Source: Eucommia ulmoides (Eukaryota; Streptophyta; Magnoliopsida; Garryales; Eucommiaceae). From it: DNA of 64,000 bases. The notes below the pieces were generated by a model. That model searched no databases. It was given only the letters and a program-made list of their open reading frames with translations, and had not been told where the DNA came from. Below, one piece after another: positions 1 to 9,792 of the stretch (its first letter is position 1; each line of letters begins with the position of its first letter). Location of the stretch: assembly GCA_016647705.1 (NCBI GenBank), contig CM028340.1, forward strand, positions 9,487,001 to 9,551,000, given 5' to 3'. The position numbers were made by a program, and so were the translations under genes.

Positions 1-1341
1 GTTTGGGTTGAAAAAGTATGTAAACGGATAAAAAACGATCAAATCGGATCATGAACAGTGAAAAAATGGTGAAAATGTGCAAAGTCGGTACAGGTGTTAT
101 AACTTCAAGGATATTTTTGACTATTATGAAATCCTATTTTGGAAAAACGTAAAACTTTGAAGTTGTAGATCTTTCTCTTAGATTTCCATTGGTTTTTGAA
201 TCACCTCAATTGGAGTTCGGACGAAGAAGTTACAGCCACAATAAGAAAGTGTGTCACCGCCTAGGCAGAAATTCTACCGCCTAGCCAATAAAAGTGCAGA
301 ATCAAGCATAAACTCACCGTTATTCCACTGCCTAGGTGGTCGATCTGCACCTGTAAAGTGTGTTTTTAGATATTTTAGGATATTTGTTGGCCCTTATCCT
401 TCATCCCCTCTCCATTTTCGTCAAGAACACTTAGGAAAGCCATTAGGGCATATTTTAGAGCGTTTTGGAGGGAGAGCTCACAATCCGAAGGAGGAGACGT
501 TGAAGAAGGAAGTGATCGTTCTACGGCATAATCTTCGAACTTAACTAAGTTCTTTCGTTTTCTCTTTTATTTATTTAACTTAGGTATTTGTTGAGCATAT
601 TTAGCTCGTTCTTATTGTAAATATGGTTATGGCAGCTAGCTAAACATGGATTGTTTAGGGATTAACAATACATTTATAAATATGTGGTTATTTTGATTTC
701 GGTGTTTCGTTAATGTGTGTTTTATAATAATTTCGATTGTGTTTGCCATGTTGTCATGCTATTATGCTTGTTTAAATAATTAGAGGATACGGGGTTTGAC
801 ACTCAGGAGAGGTAACCCCAGATTCGGACTAGGGTAAACATAACACGACAATCTAATGACCCGGGAGGGCGTTAGAAAGTGTGCAATCAATGACGTTGGG
901 GCGAGACTCACGTGACCTAGTGTCGTTAATATGTTGAGGAGGACTTCTTCGTTGACGCGAAGTCATGTATTCACTCGTCTTACACTCGGGAGAGGTGGCG
1001 AGTGAGTTTACGAATCGAGATTGTCGGATACCCGAATACCATTAACATAAACTAAAACGAGACTGAACACGTATTTGTAAACAACGTTAATCCCTAGACA
1101 ATTCTTTCCTTGAAAACATTTCATTATATTAGTATAAATAATTTAGTTAATTAGTTTAGTTTAATATAAATTTTATTCGCATTTATTTTCGCCTAGATAA
1201 AGTTAGGTCATGATAAACGCGGTAATCAATAATTATCACAACCAATCTATGTGGATATGATACCCATACTCTCCTGATTTATACTAAAACTTAACCTCGT
1301 ATACTTGCGAGTGAAAATAGCGGCGTATTCATGCGCTACCA
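1..1341 (+). repeat. 5' LTR of Asp-1 (left end outside window)
   Basis: Matches 4135-5117 nearly base for base and, more loosely, the LTRs at 5125, 8382, 29353, 36679 and 40715. By comparison with the 3' copy about 115 bases are missing at the left. It ends CTACCA directly before the primer site. The short reading frame of about 97 codons at 251-544 has a counterpart in the other LTR copy (4375-4677), which the LTR duplication alone explains; it is not called as a gene. Around 255-345 it holds palindromes with a CCTAGG core. Confidence 0.88.
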
Positions 1342-1347
1342 AGTTTT

Positions 1348-1365
1348 TGGCACCGTTGCCGGGGA
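1348..1365 (+). other. Primer-binding site, tRNA-Asp
   Basis: TGGCACCGTTGCCGGGGA is complementary to the 3' end of plant tRNA-Asp(GUC) with one mismatch (A for G at the fifth base) and begins seven bases after the LTR end. Confidence 0.88.
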
Positions 1366-1495
1366 TTGATTTTTTGGTTATTATTGATATTGTAAGCAAA
1401 TGACCGAATTTTACTTTAGGCATTTATTTTGTTTATAACTTTTTTCGTTTGGTAGTTTTTGTTTTTCTTTTTCTTTTTCTGCAGGGTGCCTGAAG

Positions 1496-2423
1496 ATGCT
1501 ACCTCTTGCGTTTCTTTCAACGGGATTCTGAGCCATATTACTATGCTTGGGATTGTTACAACGATTTGCTACTCCGATTTCTAAATCACGGATTCCCGAG
1601 GAAGTGTCAATTACTAAACTTCCTCGACGGGTTACAAGTCGCAACCAGAATGTGGGTTCAAAGAGGAAATGGTACCACCTCTTTCGACCAACTAACCGTG
1701 GACGAAGCCCATTGGATGTTGGAAGACATGGCGGCCTTTGATTATTAGAGTTGGAATTCTACGGTGCCAGGAATTGACACCCTGGACCAATACATTGAGT
1801 TTTTCCCCGACCTGGAGGAAATACTCATTGATTTTATTGGGGAAACTCAGACATTTTGGAGGGAGATGAATGACCGGCTAAATGAGCATAAGGATCGTCT
1901 TGACAATATTGAGACAATTTGCACTGAAATCGATGTGACCATAACGTCTCTTCAGACGCAAATCGGTCATCTAATCTGCTTGATTGAGGTCGAGTCAGAT
2001 GCGGTGACACCCGGAGATTCACAAGCCACATTCAGTGAAAGCCATAGTGAGGAGCCAGAAATGAGTGGAAGGACCTTGGGAGAGTTCGACTATGCATATT
2101 CGAATAAGCCAGGAACTCAAACCTGGATCGACGATTGTGATCCGTCACCATTGGAGATCCAATTAGTGATGCCCCCATCGATCCAAGACGATCATATTTA
2201 TGAGAATCCGATGTGGTTAACTTGTTTATCTCTACCGCTAACAATGTTCTTTCATGCCTACCAAGTACATGAGCCGGTGAGGCATGCCGTTGAAAGCCCG
2301 AGCCGAATGTTAAATCTCGCCAAGCTTGAGGGAGTTAACAATCAAGACCCGTATATGGTATTGTACAACACTTACTACGGGCGGAAGCCGCTCTTTGACG
2401 AGCAATTCGGCATGTCGAGCTGA
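1496..2423 (+). pseudogene. gag-like protein gene of Asp-1, one in-frame stop
   Basis: The frame from 1506 reads FFQRDSEPYYYAWDCYNDLL, then NFLDGL and LEDMAAFDY, the layout of the plant retrotransposon gag domain. It is interrupted only by TAG at 1746-1748, where the sister copies have CAG, and then continues in the same frame to 2423. The ATG at 1496 is in another frame because part of the N-terminus, intact in Asp-4 (38479), is deleted. The C-terminal half (about 220 residues) has a coiled-coil-like stretch (roughly residues 85-150) and an acidic tail; no zinc knuckle, protease or polymerase follows. The CAG to TAG change fits C-to-T decay at a methylatable CHG site. Likely a dead or nearly dead capsid-type protein; read-through is conceivable but not shown. 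Confidence 0.75.
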
Positions 2424-2443
2424 CAACCATAAACTAAGCGCTT

Positions 2444-2461
2444 CTTGGGAGGCAACCCAAG
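2444..2461 (+). other. Conserved hairpin after the gag frame
   Basis: CTTGGGAGGCAACCCAAG forms a six-base stem (CTTGGG/CCCAAG) with a six-base loop. It lies just past the gag stop and recurs at the same place in Asp-3 (32141) and Asp-4 (39443), and in decayed form in Asp-2 (6784-6801). Its role is unknown; RNA packaging or dimerisation is a guess. Confidence 0.6.
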
Positions 2462-4004
2462 GAAAAATAAGTTAAATCCGTCGCAACCGATTTGATTCGG
2501 AGGCGAGAGGCGAGAGTCTCTCGCCTCCCAAGTACGTGATCTAAATCCTAGTCTTCATTATAATGCTTTATCATGTCATTGGGATCGCTGACTAGGTTAC
2601 TATGGCCATTTCCTATTTGAGTCAGATGTGATGTGTAGTATGTTTTTAGTATATGTTTTAGTTAGTATGTTTTATTGTTTCTACGTGTGCATGTCTATTT
2701 ATGATAGTTGTTGTGTTATGTGCTGAGTTTTGACGTCATCTGAGCCATTACTCGATGATGAGTCTGTCCCCTGGTTGTTTATTGAGGTCGAGCGTAAAAC
2801 TCAAGCATGTATGTTATGTGTGCTCAACGTTATGTTTTAGTAATAGTTATTATAGATCCTATTTGCACAAACACGTTAACTCAATATAAAACTGTCTAAT
2901 TGATTTGAAAACGATTATTTGTCACCTAAATTCATGATATTAGGGTTTTTTAGAACATGATTTGGGGAAATTCAAGGCGAAATCCTAGGCGAGGTAGTTC
3001 GGAAGACATGATTTAGGCATTCATTTTCTCACTTGAGCCTTTTTAAGTTAACCTTGTTAAATCATTATCCCTCGTTACCCTGTCGAAGCCTAAATACTAT
3101 TTTAATTCTGAACACTTAGCAAATACCATTTGACCGATAAAACTTCTTTCCAAACCTACATCGCTAAACTGAAGGCACAATCTGAGAGAATCAAGGTAGT
3201 AGATTGCAAATGCTACTTGATGTGAGCGGTTGGGTTTTGGGCGAACTATTAATTGGTTCGGTATTCGAGTACTCACTTGCCATTTTTCGTTTGTATTTCA
3301 CACACCGCTTTAATTGTAAAAATCAAATAAGTTTGGAGGTATGTTAGTTGAAAAAAAATGAAAAAAAAAATAGAAAAAAAAAAATCAAATGTAAATACGG
3401 TTTTTATTTTTGCTTCTTTTTGACAAGTGAGTACGTCGTTCTTAATATATGTTTAGGGTTGTTTCAAATTTATCTATGGGGTTTTGAGTGTGAGAGTGTC
3501 AAGCTATGTGCCTTGGGTAACGTCAAGTTAATGATGTTAACCCGTTTTCTCTTTCAAAATTACCCTTGGCCATTTGTCCTAAACCGAACCAAGACCTATT
3601 GATCTTTTTGAACTTCCAAGCCAACATTAGTGGAGAATAGATCCTGGTTCAAGCCTATGGATTCCCTATACCTTCGGATTTTTTTTTTGTCATGCGTTTA
3701 TATGGTGAATAATCCAATCCGATTAACGGACAGTTATATATTTGAGTTGTAAACACACAAACACACTTTAGCAAGATCTATAACGACATTTATTATTATA
3801 AATTTTGAAATTTTAGAACATTACATGGTGTGTTTTATGCCTGAACTTGATAAGATTGGGGGCCGATGAGGGATATTTCGTTTAGCCGGTAGATGATACT
3901 CAAAACTTGCACATATTTGTTTAACGTGTTTTTCATTTTTAGTTTTTTGTTGTTATATTTTATTTTATTGCATGGGTGTTTTGCTCGAAGACTAGCAGAA
4001 TTTC
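2462..4004 (+). other. Non-coding 3' internal region of Asp-1
   Basis: About 1.5 kb with no coding signal, although it is well conserved in the other copies (6802-8366, 32159-36663 minus the S2 insertion, 39461-40698). The short frames at 3348-3602 and 3893-4117 are not shared as proteins and are not called. Confidence 0.7.
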
Positions 4005-4019
4005 GAGTTTGGGGGTATT
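4005..4019 (+). other. Polypurine tract of Asp-1
   Basis: GAGTTTGGGGGTATT immediately precedes the 3' LTR (TGATAGG at 4020). The same tract precedes the other 3' LTRs of the family, so it is the likely plus-strand primer. Confidence 0.75.
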
Positions 4020-5117
4020 TGATAGGTGTAAATTACCTATCTATTTTCAATCCGAACGTTGTTAGTTTTCGAGTATGTTTAATACGTTTTAATATATTTT
4101 TATGTGTTTTTGTCTAAATCAGATGTTTGAGGTGAAAAAGTATGTAAACGGATAAAAAATGATTAAATCGGATCAAGAACGGTGGAAAAAGGGTGAAAAT
4201 GTGCAAAACCAGTATAGGTGCTGTAACATCAAGGCTATTTTTTACTATTATGCAATCCTATTTTGGAAAAACTTAAAACTTGTAAGTTGTATATATTTAT
4301 CTTATATTTCCATTGGTTTTTGAATCACCTCAATCGGAATTCGGACGAAGAAGTTACAGCTAAAACAAGAAAGTGTGTCACCGCCTAGGCGGAAATTCCA
4401 CCACCTAGGCGGTCGCCCTGCACCTATAAAGTGTTTTTTTAGATATTGTAGGATATTTGTTGGCCCTTATCCTTCCTCCCCTCTCCATTTTCGTCAAGAA
4501 CACTTAGGAAAGCCATTATGGCATATTTTGGAATGTTTTGGAAAGAGAGCTCATAATCGAAAGGAGGAGACGTTGAAGAAGGAAGCAATCATTCTACGGC
4601 ATAATCTTCGGAATTGGCTAAATTCTTTAGTTTTCTCTTTCATTTCTTTAACTTGGGAATTTTCTGAGCATGTTTAGCTCGTTCTTATTGTAAATATGGT
4701 TATGGCCGCTAGCTAAACGTAGATTGTTTAGGGATTAACAATACATTTATAAATATGTGGTTATTTTGATTTCGGTGTTTCGTTAATGTGTGTTTTATAA
4801 TAATTCCGATTGTGTTTGCTGTGTTGTCATGCTATTATGCTTGTTTAGATAATTAAAGAATATGGGTTTGATATTCGGGAAAGGTAACCCCGGATTCGAA
4901 TTAGGGTAAACATAACACGACAATCTAATGACCTCGAAGGGCATTAGAAAGTATGCAATCAATGACGTTGGGCCGAGAAACACGTGACCTAGTGTCCTTA
5001 AGATGTTGAGATGGAATTCTTCGTTGACGCGAAGTCATGTATTCACTCTTCTTACACTCGAGAGAGGTGGCGAGTGAGTTTACGAATCAAGATTGTCGGA
5101 TACCCGAACACCATTAA
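4020..5117 (+). repeat. 3' LTR of Asp-1, truncated
   Basis: Starts TGATAGGTGTAAATTACC and follows the 5' LTR up to the segment around 1045, then breaks off. The last about 300 bases of the LTR are missing and Asp-2 begins a few bases later at 5125. Confidence 0.85.
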
Positions 5118-5124
5118 TATTATT

Positions 5125-6544
5125 TCATAGGTGTAATTTACCTATCTATTTCCAAACTGAATTTATTAGTTTCCGAGCACGTTTATTATGTTTTAATACA
5201 TTTTAATGTGTTTTTATTCTTTTTGTATTAAACTGGTGCGTAGGGTGAAAAGGTATGAAATCGGAGCGAAAACGATGAGATCGAACCAAAAACGGTCGAA
5301 GAACGGTGGAAAAACAAGCTCGGAGGTAAAATTGTGAAACAAACCCACTGCCGCGGCGTCCAGACCACCGCCGCAGCGGTGAAGATGTTGAGAAGACACT
5401 AAACTTGCTGAACTTCCATGGCCGCGATGCAAGATCCACCGCCGCAGTACAAAAGATGCAGGATGTTCTTCCTATTCCACCACCTTCTTTACCGTTGCGG
5501 CGATCAACTAACCGACTTACCCACGGTCGCGGCAGTGAATCCCACAGCCGCGGCGATGGTCTCTACGCAGAATAGATATTTTTTTAGGATATTTTGCTTA
5601 TTTATACCCCTCTCATTTCCTCTCATCTTTCTTTCTCCGACCATAGGAGGCCCTTTAGGGTTCCTATGATATTAGAGTGTGTTTTGGGGGAGCTCAAGCA
5701 AATTCAAAGGGGAAGAACACAAAGCAATAAAGGAGAAGCGATCTTGGAACGCTCTTAGTGACAAATCTTCAGATTATTGTTTGAGCTTGTTTAATTCATT
5801 TTATATTGTATAAACGGTTAGGGCCATGAGCTAAACATGGATTGTAATAGGGATTAACATATTATTTATGAAAATGTAGTTTTGGTTGAATTTGTGTTTC
5901 GTGTATGGTTGTTCCTTATAATTTTGATTGTGTTGCTGTGTTTTCTATGATTATATGCTAGTTTAGATATATTGAGAATATAGGGTTTGACACTCGGGAA
6001 AGGTAACCCCGAATTCAGATTAGGGTTAACACAACACGACAATCTAACGACCCGGGAGGGTGTTAGAAAGTGTGCAATCGATGACGTTGGGGCGAGACTC
6101 ACGTAACCTAGAGTCATTAAGAAGTTGAGGGAGACTTCGGCATTAACACGAAGTCATGTATTCTCCCGTATTACACTCGGAAGAGATGGCGAGAGAGTTT
6201 ACGAACCGAGATTGTCGGATACGCCGAACGCTATTAATGTTAACTAAAACGAGATCAATCACATTTAAGTAAATAAAGTTAATCCCTAGGCAATCTACTC
6301 CCCCTAAACAATCTCAATATAGTATTTATAGTATAGTTAACTTAATTAGTATTTTAGTTTAGTATTAGTAATAATTAAATTCCATTTTTGTCGCATAGAT
6401 AAAATCAGGTTATGACAATCACGGTACTTGATAGTAATATCAACTAATCCCTATGGATACAATACCCGACTGAAAGGTCCATTATATTAAAACTTGATCC
6501 ATACGCTTGCGGTGAAAGTGACAACGCTTAATTAGCCGCCACCA
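5125..6544 (+). repeat. 5' LTR of Asp-2
   Basis: Begins TCATAGGTGTAATTTACC (a G-to-C change in the usual TGATAGG start) and ends GCCACCA before the primer site. It matches 8382-9792 closely. Region 5343-5560 carries GC-rich palindromic motifs of the CCGCGG type. Confidence 0.87.
5599..5606 (+). promoter_or_regulatory. TATA-like box in Asp-2 5' LTR
   Basis: TATTTATA followed by a pyrimidine-rich stretch, placed after the GC-palindrome cluster as in the sister LTRs. This is the probable U3 promoter core. Confidence 0.5.
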
Positions 6545-6550
6545 AGTTTT

Positions 6551-6568
6551 TGACGCCGTTGCCGGGGA
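6551..6568 (+). other. Primer-binding site, tRNA-Asp, of Asp-2
   Basis: TGACGCCGTTGCCGGGGA differs from the tRNA-Asp complement by one base (A for G at the third base). Confidence 0.85.
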
Positions 6569-8366
6569 TTGACAAAGTGGTTATTGTCGATATCGTGAGT
6601 AAATGACTTGATTTTAATCTAAGCATTTCTTTTGTATATAATTTTCGTTTGTAGTTTTGTTTTTGTTTTCCTACAGGATGCTTGAAGATGTTAGATCGAC
6701 AGGTACTCCTGCGTTTCGTTCATTGCAACATCTCGCCAGTCTTGAGGGCATGTGTCGGGCCGAGGATATTAAACCAGGCGCTTCTTGGGAGGTAACCTAG
6801 GGTCACAAATAAGTTAGATACATCTTCGTCGATTTGAGTCAGAGGCGAGATCCTCTTGCCTCCCAGGTATGTGTTCTAAACCCCCTTCTTCAATATCATG
6901 CTATATATTGTCATTGGGATCGCTGACGGCTCATTTTGAACATTACCTGTGTTGAGTTGGTGGTGATGTGTAGTATGTTTTAGTTTGTATTTATGTTATT
7001 AGTTAAGTTTTACTGTTTTTATCATGTACATGCTTGTTTAGGATTAGATTGTTTAGTTTAGTTGTTTTGTGCTACGTTTTGACGTCATCTGAGCCTTTAC
7101 CCGATGATGACTCTGTCCCCTGATTGTTTTGAGGTCAAGCGTAAAGCTCATTTATGTGTGTTCTGTGTACTTAACGTATCGTCTTAGTAAAAGTTATTGT
7201 GGATCCTAAATGCACGAGCACGTAAACTCAATATACTATCTAATTGATTTGAAACCGATTATCCTTCACTTAATTTCATGATAATAGGGATTTTAGAACT
7301 TGATTTGGGAGACATTCGAGGCGAAATCCTAGGCAAGGTTGTTTAGAAGATATGATTTTGGCCTTCATTTGATCGCTTAAGCCTTTTGAAGCCTACCGTG
7401 CAATATTATTATCCCTCGTTACTCGGTCGAAGCCTAAAATCCAATTCAATTTTTGAACACTTAACAAATACCATAGCCGATTGAACTTTTTCCAAACCTA
7501 TATTGCTAAATTGAAGGCACAACGTGAGTGAATCAAGTTAGCATTTCACTACTTGATGTGAGCGGTTGGGTTTAGGCCGAAATTTTAATTGGTTCAGTAT
7601 TCGCGTACTCGCTTGTCGTTCATATTTTTGCACATTCCTACAGTTGTAAGAATTCAAATACGTTTAGGGATGTGTTACTTAATCATTTTTTCACACTTCT
7701 AAAATTGTAGAAATTCGAATGAGTTTGGGGGTGTGTTAATAATAATAAAAAAAAAAAATCGTTTCTTTTTTACATGACAAGTGAGTACAACATTCTTAAA
7801 CGTTTGTTCAGGGTTGTTTCTAATTAAACTACGAGGTTTCGAGTGCGAGAGTGCCAAGCGATATGCCTCGGGTAACGTTAAGTTAACAACGTTAACCCGT
7901 TTTCCAATTCCAAAGTACCCTTGGCCAAAATTCCAAAACCGAACCAAGCCCTACTGATCTTCATGAACCTCCGAGCCTACATTAGTGAAGAATAGAACCT
8001 AGGTCAGGCGTATAGATTCCCTATAACTTAAAGATTTTAGTCATGATCTTTATTTAGGGATAATTCCATCTAATCAATAGATAGTAGTATATTTGATTTT
8101 AATCACACACACTTAAACAGGATCTAGAATGACGCTTACTATTTTTGAACGTTAAAATTCTAGAACACCACATAGCGTGATTTATGCTTGAACTTGATAG
8201 AATTGGGGTCGATGAGAGAAAAATCTTTCGGCCGGTAGATGATAATCAAAACTTACACATTTTTATTTTTAGTGTTTTGTTTTCGTTTCTAGTTTTTAAT
8301 TTCATAATTAGTTTTTATATTTTCTCGTATTGTGTGGGTGTTTTGCTTAAGGACTAGCAAAATTAT
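6569..8366 (+). other. Internal region of Asp-2 without a gene
   Basis: After the start of the former gag (around 6680-6720) the sequence jumps straight to the last part of the frame, near the CATCTCGCCA motif at 6731 that is shared with the 3' end of gag in Asp-3 and Asp-4. About 0.8 kb of gag is lost. The remaining 3' non-coding part matches Asp-1. The frame on the other strand at 7699-7947 is not called. Confidence 0.75.
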
Positions 8367-8381
8367 GAGTTTGGGGGTATT
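8367..8381 (+). other. Polypurine tract of Asp-2
   Basis: GAGTTTGGGGGTATT directly before the 3' LTR, identical to the tract in Asp-1. Confidence 0.75.
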
Positions 8382-9792
8382 TGATAGGTGTAAACTACAT
8401 ATCTATTTCCAAACTGAATTTGTTAGTTTTCGAGTATGTTTATTATGTTTTAATACATTTTAATGTGTTTTTATTCTTTTTTATATTAAAATAGGTGCGT
8501 GAGGTGAAAAGGTATGAAATCGGAGCGAAAACGATGAGATCGAACCAAAAACGGTTGAAGAACGGTGGAAAAACAAGCTCGGAGACAAAATTGTGAAACA
8601 AGCCCACTGCCGCAGCGTCCAAACTACCGCCGCGGCAGTGAAGATGCTGAGAAGACACCAAATTTGTTGAACTTCCATGGCCGTGGCGCAAGATCCACCG
8701 TCGCGGTGCAAAAGATGCAAGATGTTCTTCCTATTTCACCGCCACGGCGATCAACTAACAAACCTATCCACGGTCGCGGCAGTGGCCTCTACGCAGAATA
8801 GATATTGTTTTAGGATTTTTTGCTTATTTATACCCCTCTCTTTTCTTCTCATCTTTCTTTCTCCGGCCATAAGAGACCCTTTAGGGTTCTTATGATATTA
8901 GAGAGTGTTTTGGGGGAGCTCAAGCAAATCCAAAGGGGAAGAACACAAAGCAACAAAGGAGAAGCGATCTTGGAACGCTCTTAGCGACAAATCTTCGGAT
9001 TATGGCTAGTTTCTCTCTTTATCTCTTATCTTAGGATTATTGTTTGAGCATGTTTAATACGTTTTACATTGTATAAACGGTTAGGGCCATGAGCTAAACA
9101 TGGATTGTAATAGGGATTAACATATTATTTATGAAAATGTAGTTTTGGTTGAATTTGTGTTTCGTTTATGGTTGTTCTTTATAATTTTGATTTTATTGCC
9201 GTGTTTTCTATGATTATATGCTAGTTTAGATATATTGAGAACTCAGGAGAGATAACCCCGGATTCGGACTAGGGTTAACACAACACGACAATCTAATGAC
9301 CCGAGAAGGCGTTAGAAAGTGTGCAATTGATGACATTGGGGCGAGACTCACGTGACCTAGAGTCGTTAAGACGTTGAGGGAGACTTCAGCGTTGACACGA
9401 AGTCCCGTATTCCCCCGTTTTACACTCGAAAGAGGTGGCGAGGGAGTTTACGAACCGAGATTGTCGGATACGCCGAATGCCGTTAATGTTAACTAAAACG
9501 AGATCAAACACATTTAAGTAAATAAAGTTAATCCCTAGGAAATCTACTCCCCTAAACAATCTCAATATAGTATTTATAGTATAGTTAACTTAATTAATAT
9601 TTTAATTTAGTATCAGTAATAATTAAATTTCATTTTTGTCGCCTAGATAAAATCAAGTTATGACAATCGCAGTATTTGATAGTAATCTCAACCAATTCCT
9701 GTGGATACGATACCCGACCGAAAAGTCCATTATATTAATACTTGATTCGTAAGCTTGCGGTGAAAGTGGCAACGCTTAATTAGCGGCCACCA
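8382..9792 (+). repeat. 3' LTR of Asp-2
   Basis: Starts TGATAGGTGTAAACTAC and ends GCGGCCACCA at 9792. A TATA-like box (TATTTATA) lies at 8825-8832 and the GC palindrome cluster at about 8605-8790. Confidence 0.87.
8825..8832 (+). promoter_or_regulatory. TATA-like box in Asp-2 3' LTR
   Basis: TATTTATA at the same LTR position as 5599-5606. Confidence 0.45.

Larger units (their letters stand above)
1..5117 (+). mobile_element. Asp-1: gag-only LTR retrotransposon, tRNA-Asp primer site
   Basis: The element runs from a 5' LTR cut by the window edge (1-1341) through a tRNA-Asp primer site (1348-1365), a gag-like frame (1496-2423), a conserved hairpin, a long non-coding 3' part and a purine tract (4005-4019) to a 3' LTR starting TGATAGG at 4020. 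The 3' LTR stops matching the 5' copy at about 5117, where Asp-2 begins. No protease, reverse transcriptase, RNase H or integrase is visible, so it must have been moved by enzymes from another element. A tRNA-Asp primer is typical of the Athila/Tat side of plant Ty3/gypsy; that placement is inference. Confidence 0.85.
5125..9792 (+). mobile_element. Asp-2: coding-free deletion derivative of the Asp family
   Basis: Two LTRs of 1420 and 1411 bases flank a 1.84 kb internal region with primer site and purine tract intact but the gag frame almost wholly deleted. I see no target-site duplication: the left flank is a broken Asp-1 LTR and the right flank is a broken copia integrase, so at least one end is a rearrangement joint. 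Confidence 0.85.

Noticed and set aside
251-544. Frame of about 97 codons conserved in both Asp-1 LTRs (also 4375-4677)
   Set aside because: LTR copies are identical by duplication; the frame is not kept in Asp-2, Asp-3 or Asp-4 LTRs.
2745-2800. Hammerhead ribozyme after the Asp gag
   Set aside because: GATGATGAGTC resembles the CUGAUGA box but the core C and the GAAA box are not in place.
5418-5669. Matching short frames in the two Asp-2 LTRs (also 8677-8895)
   Set aside because: Same reason: LTR duplication, no domain, crosses the TATA region.
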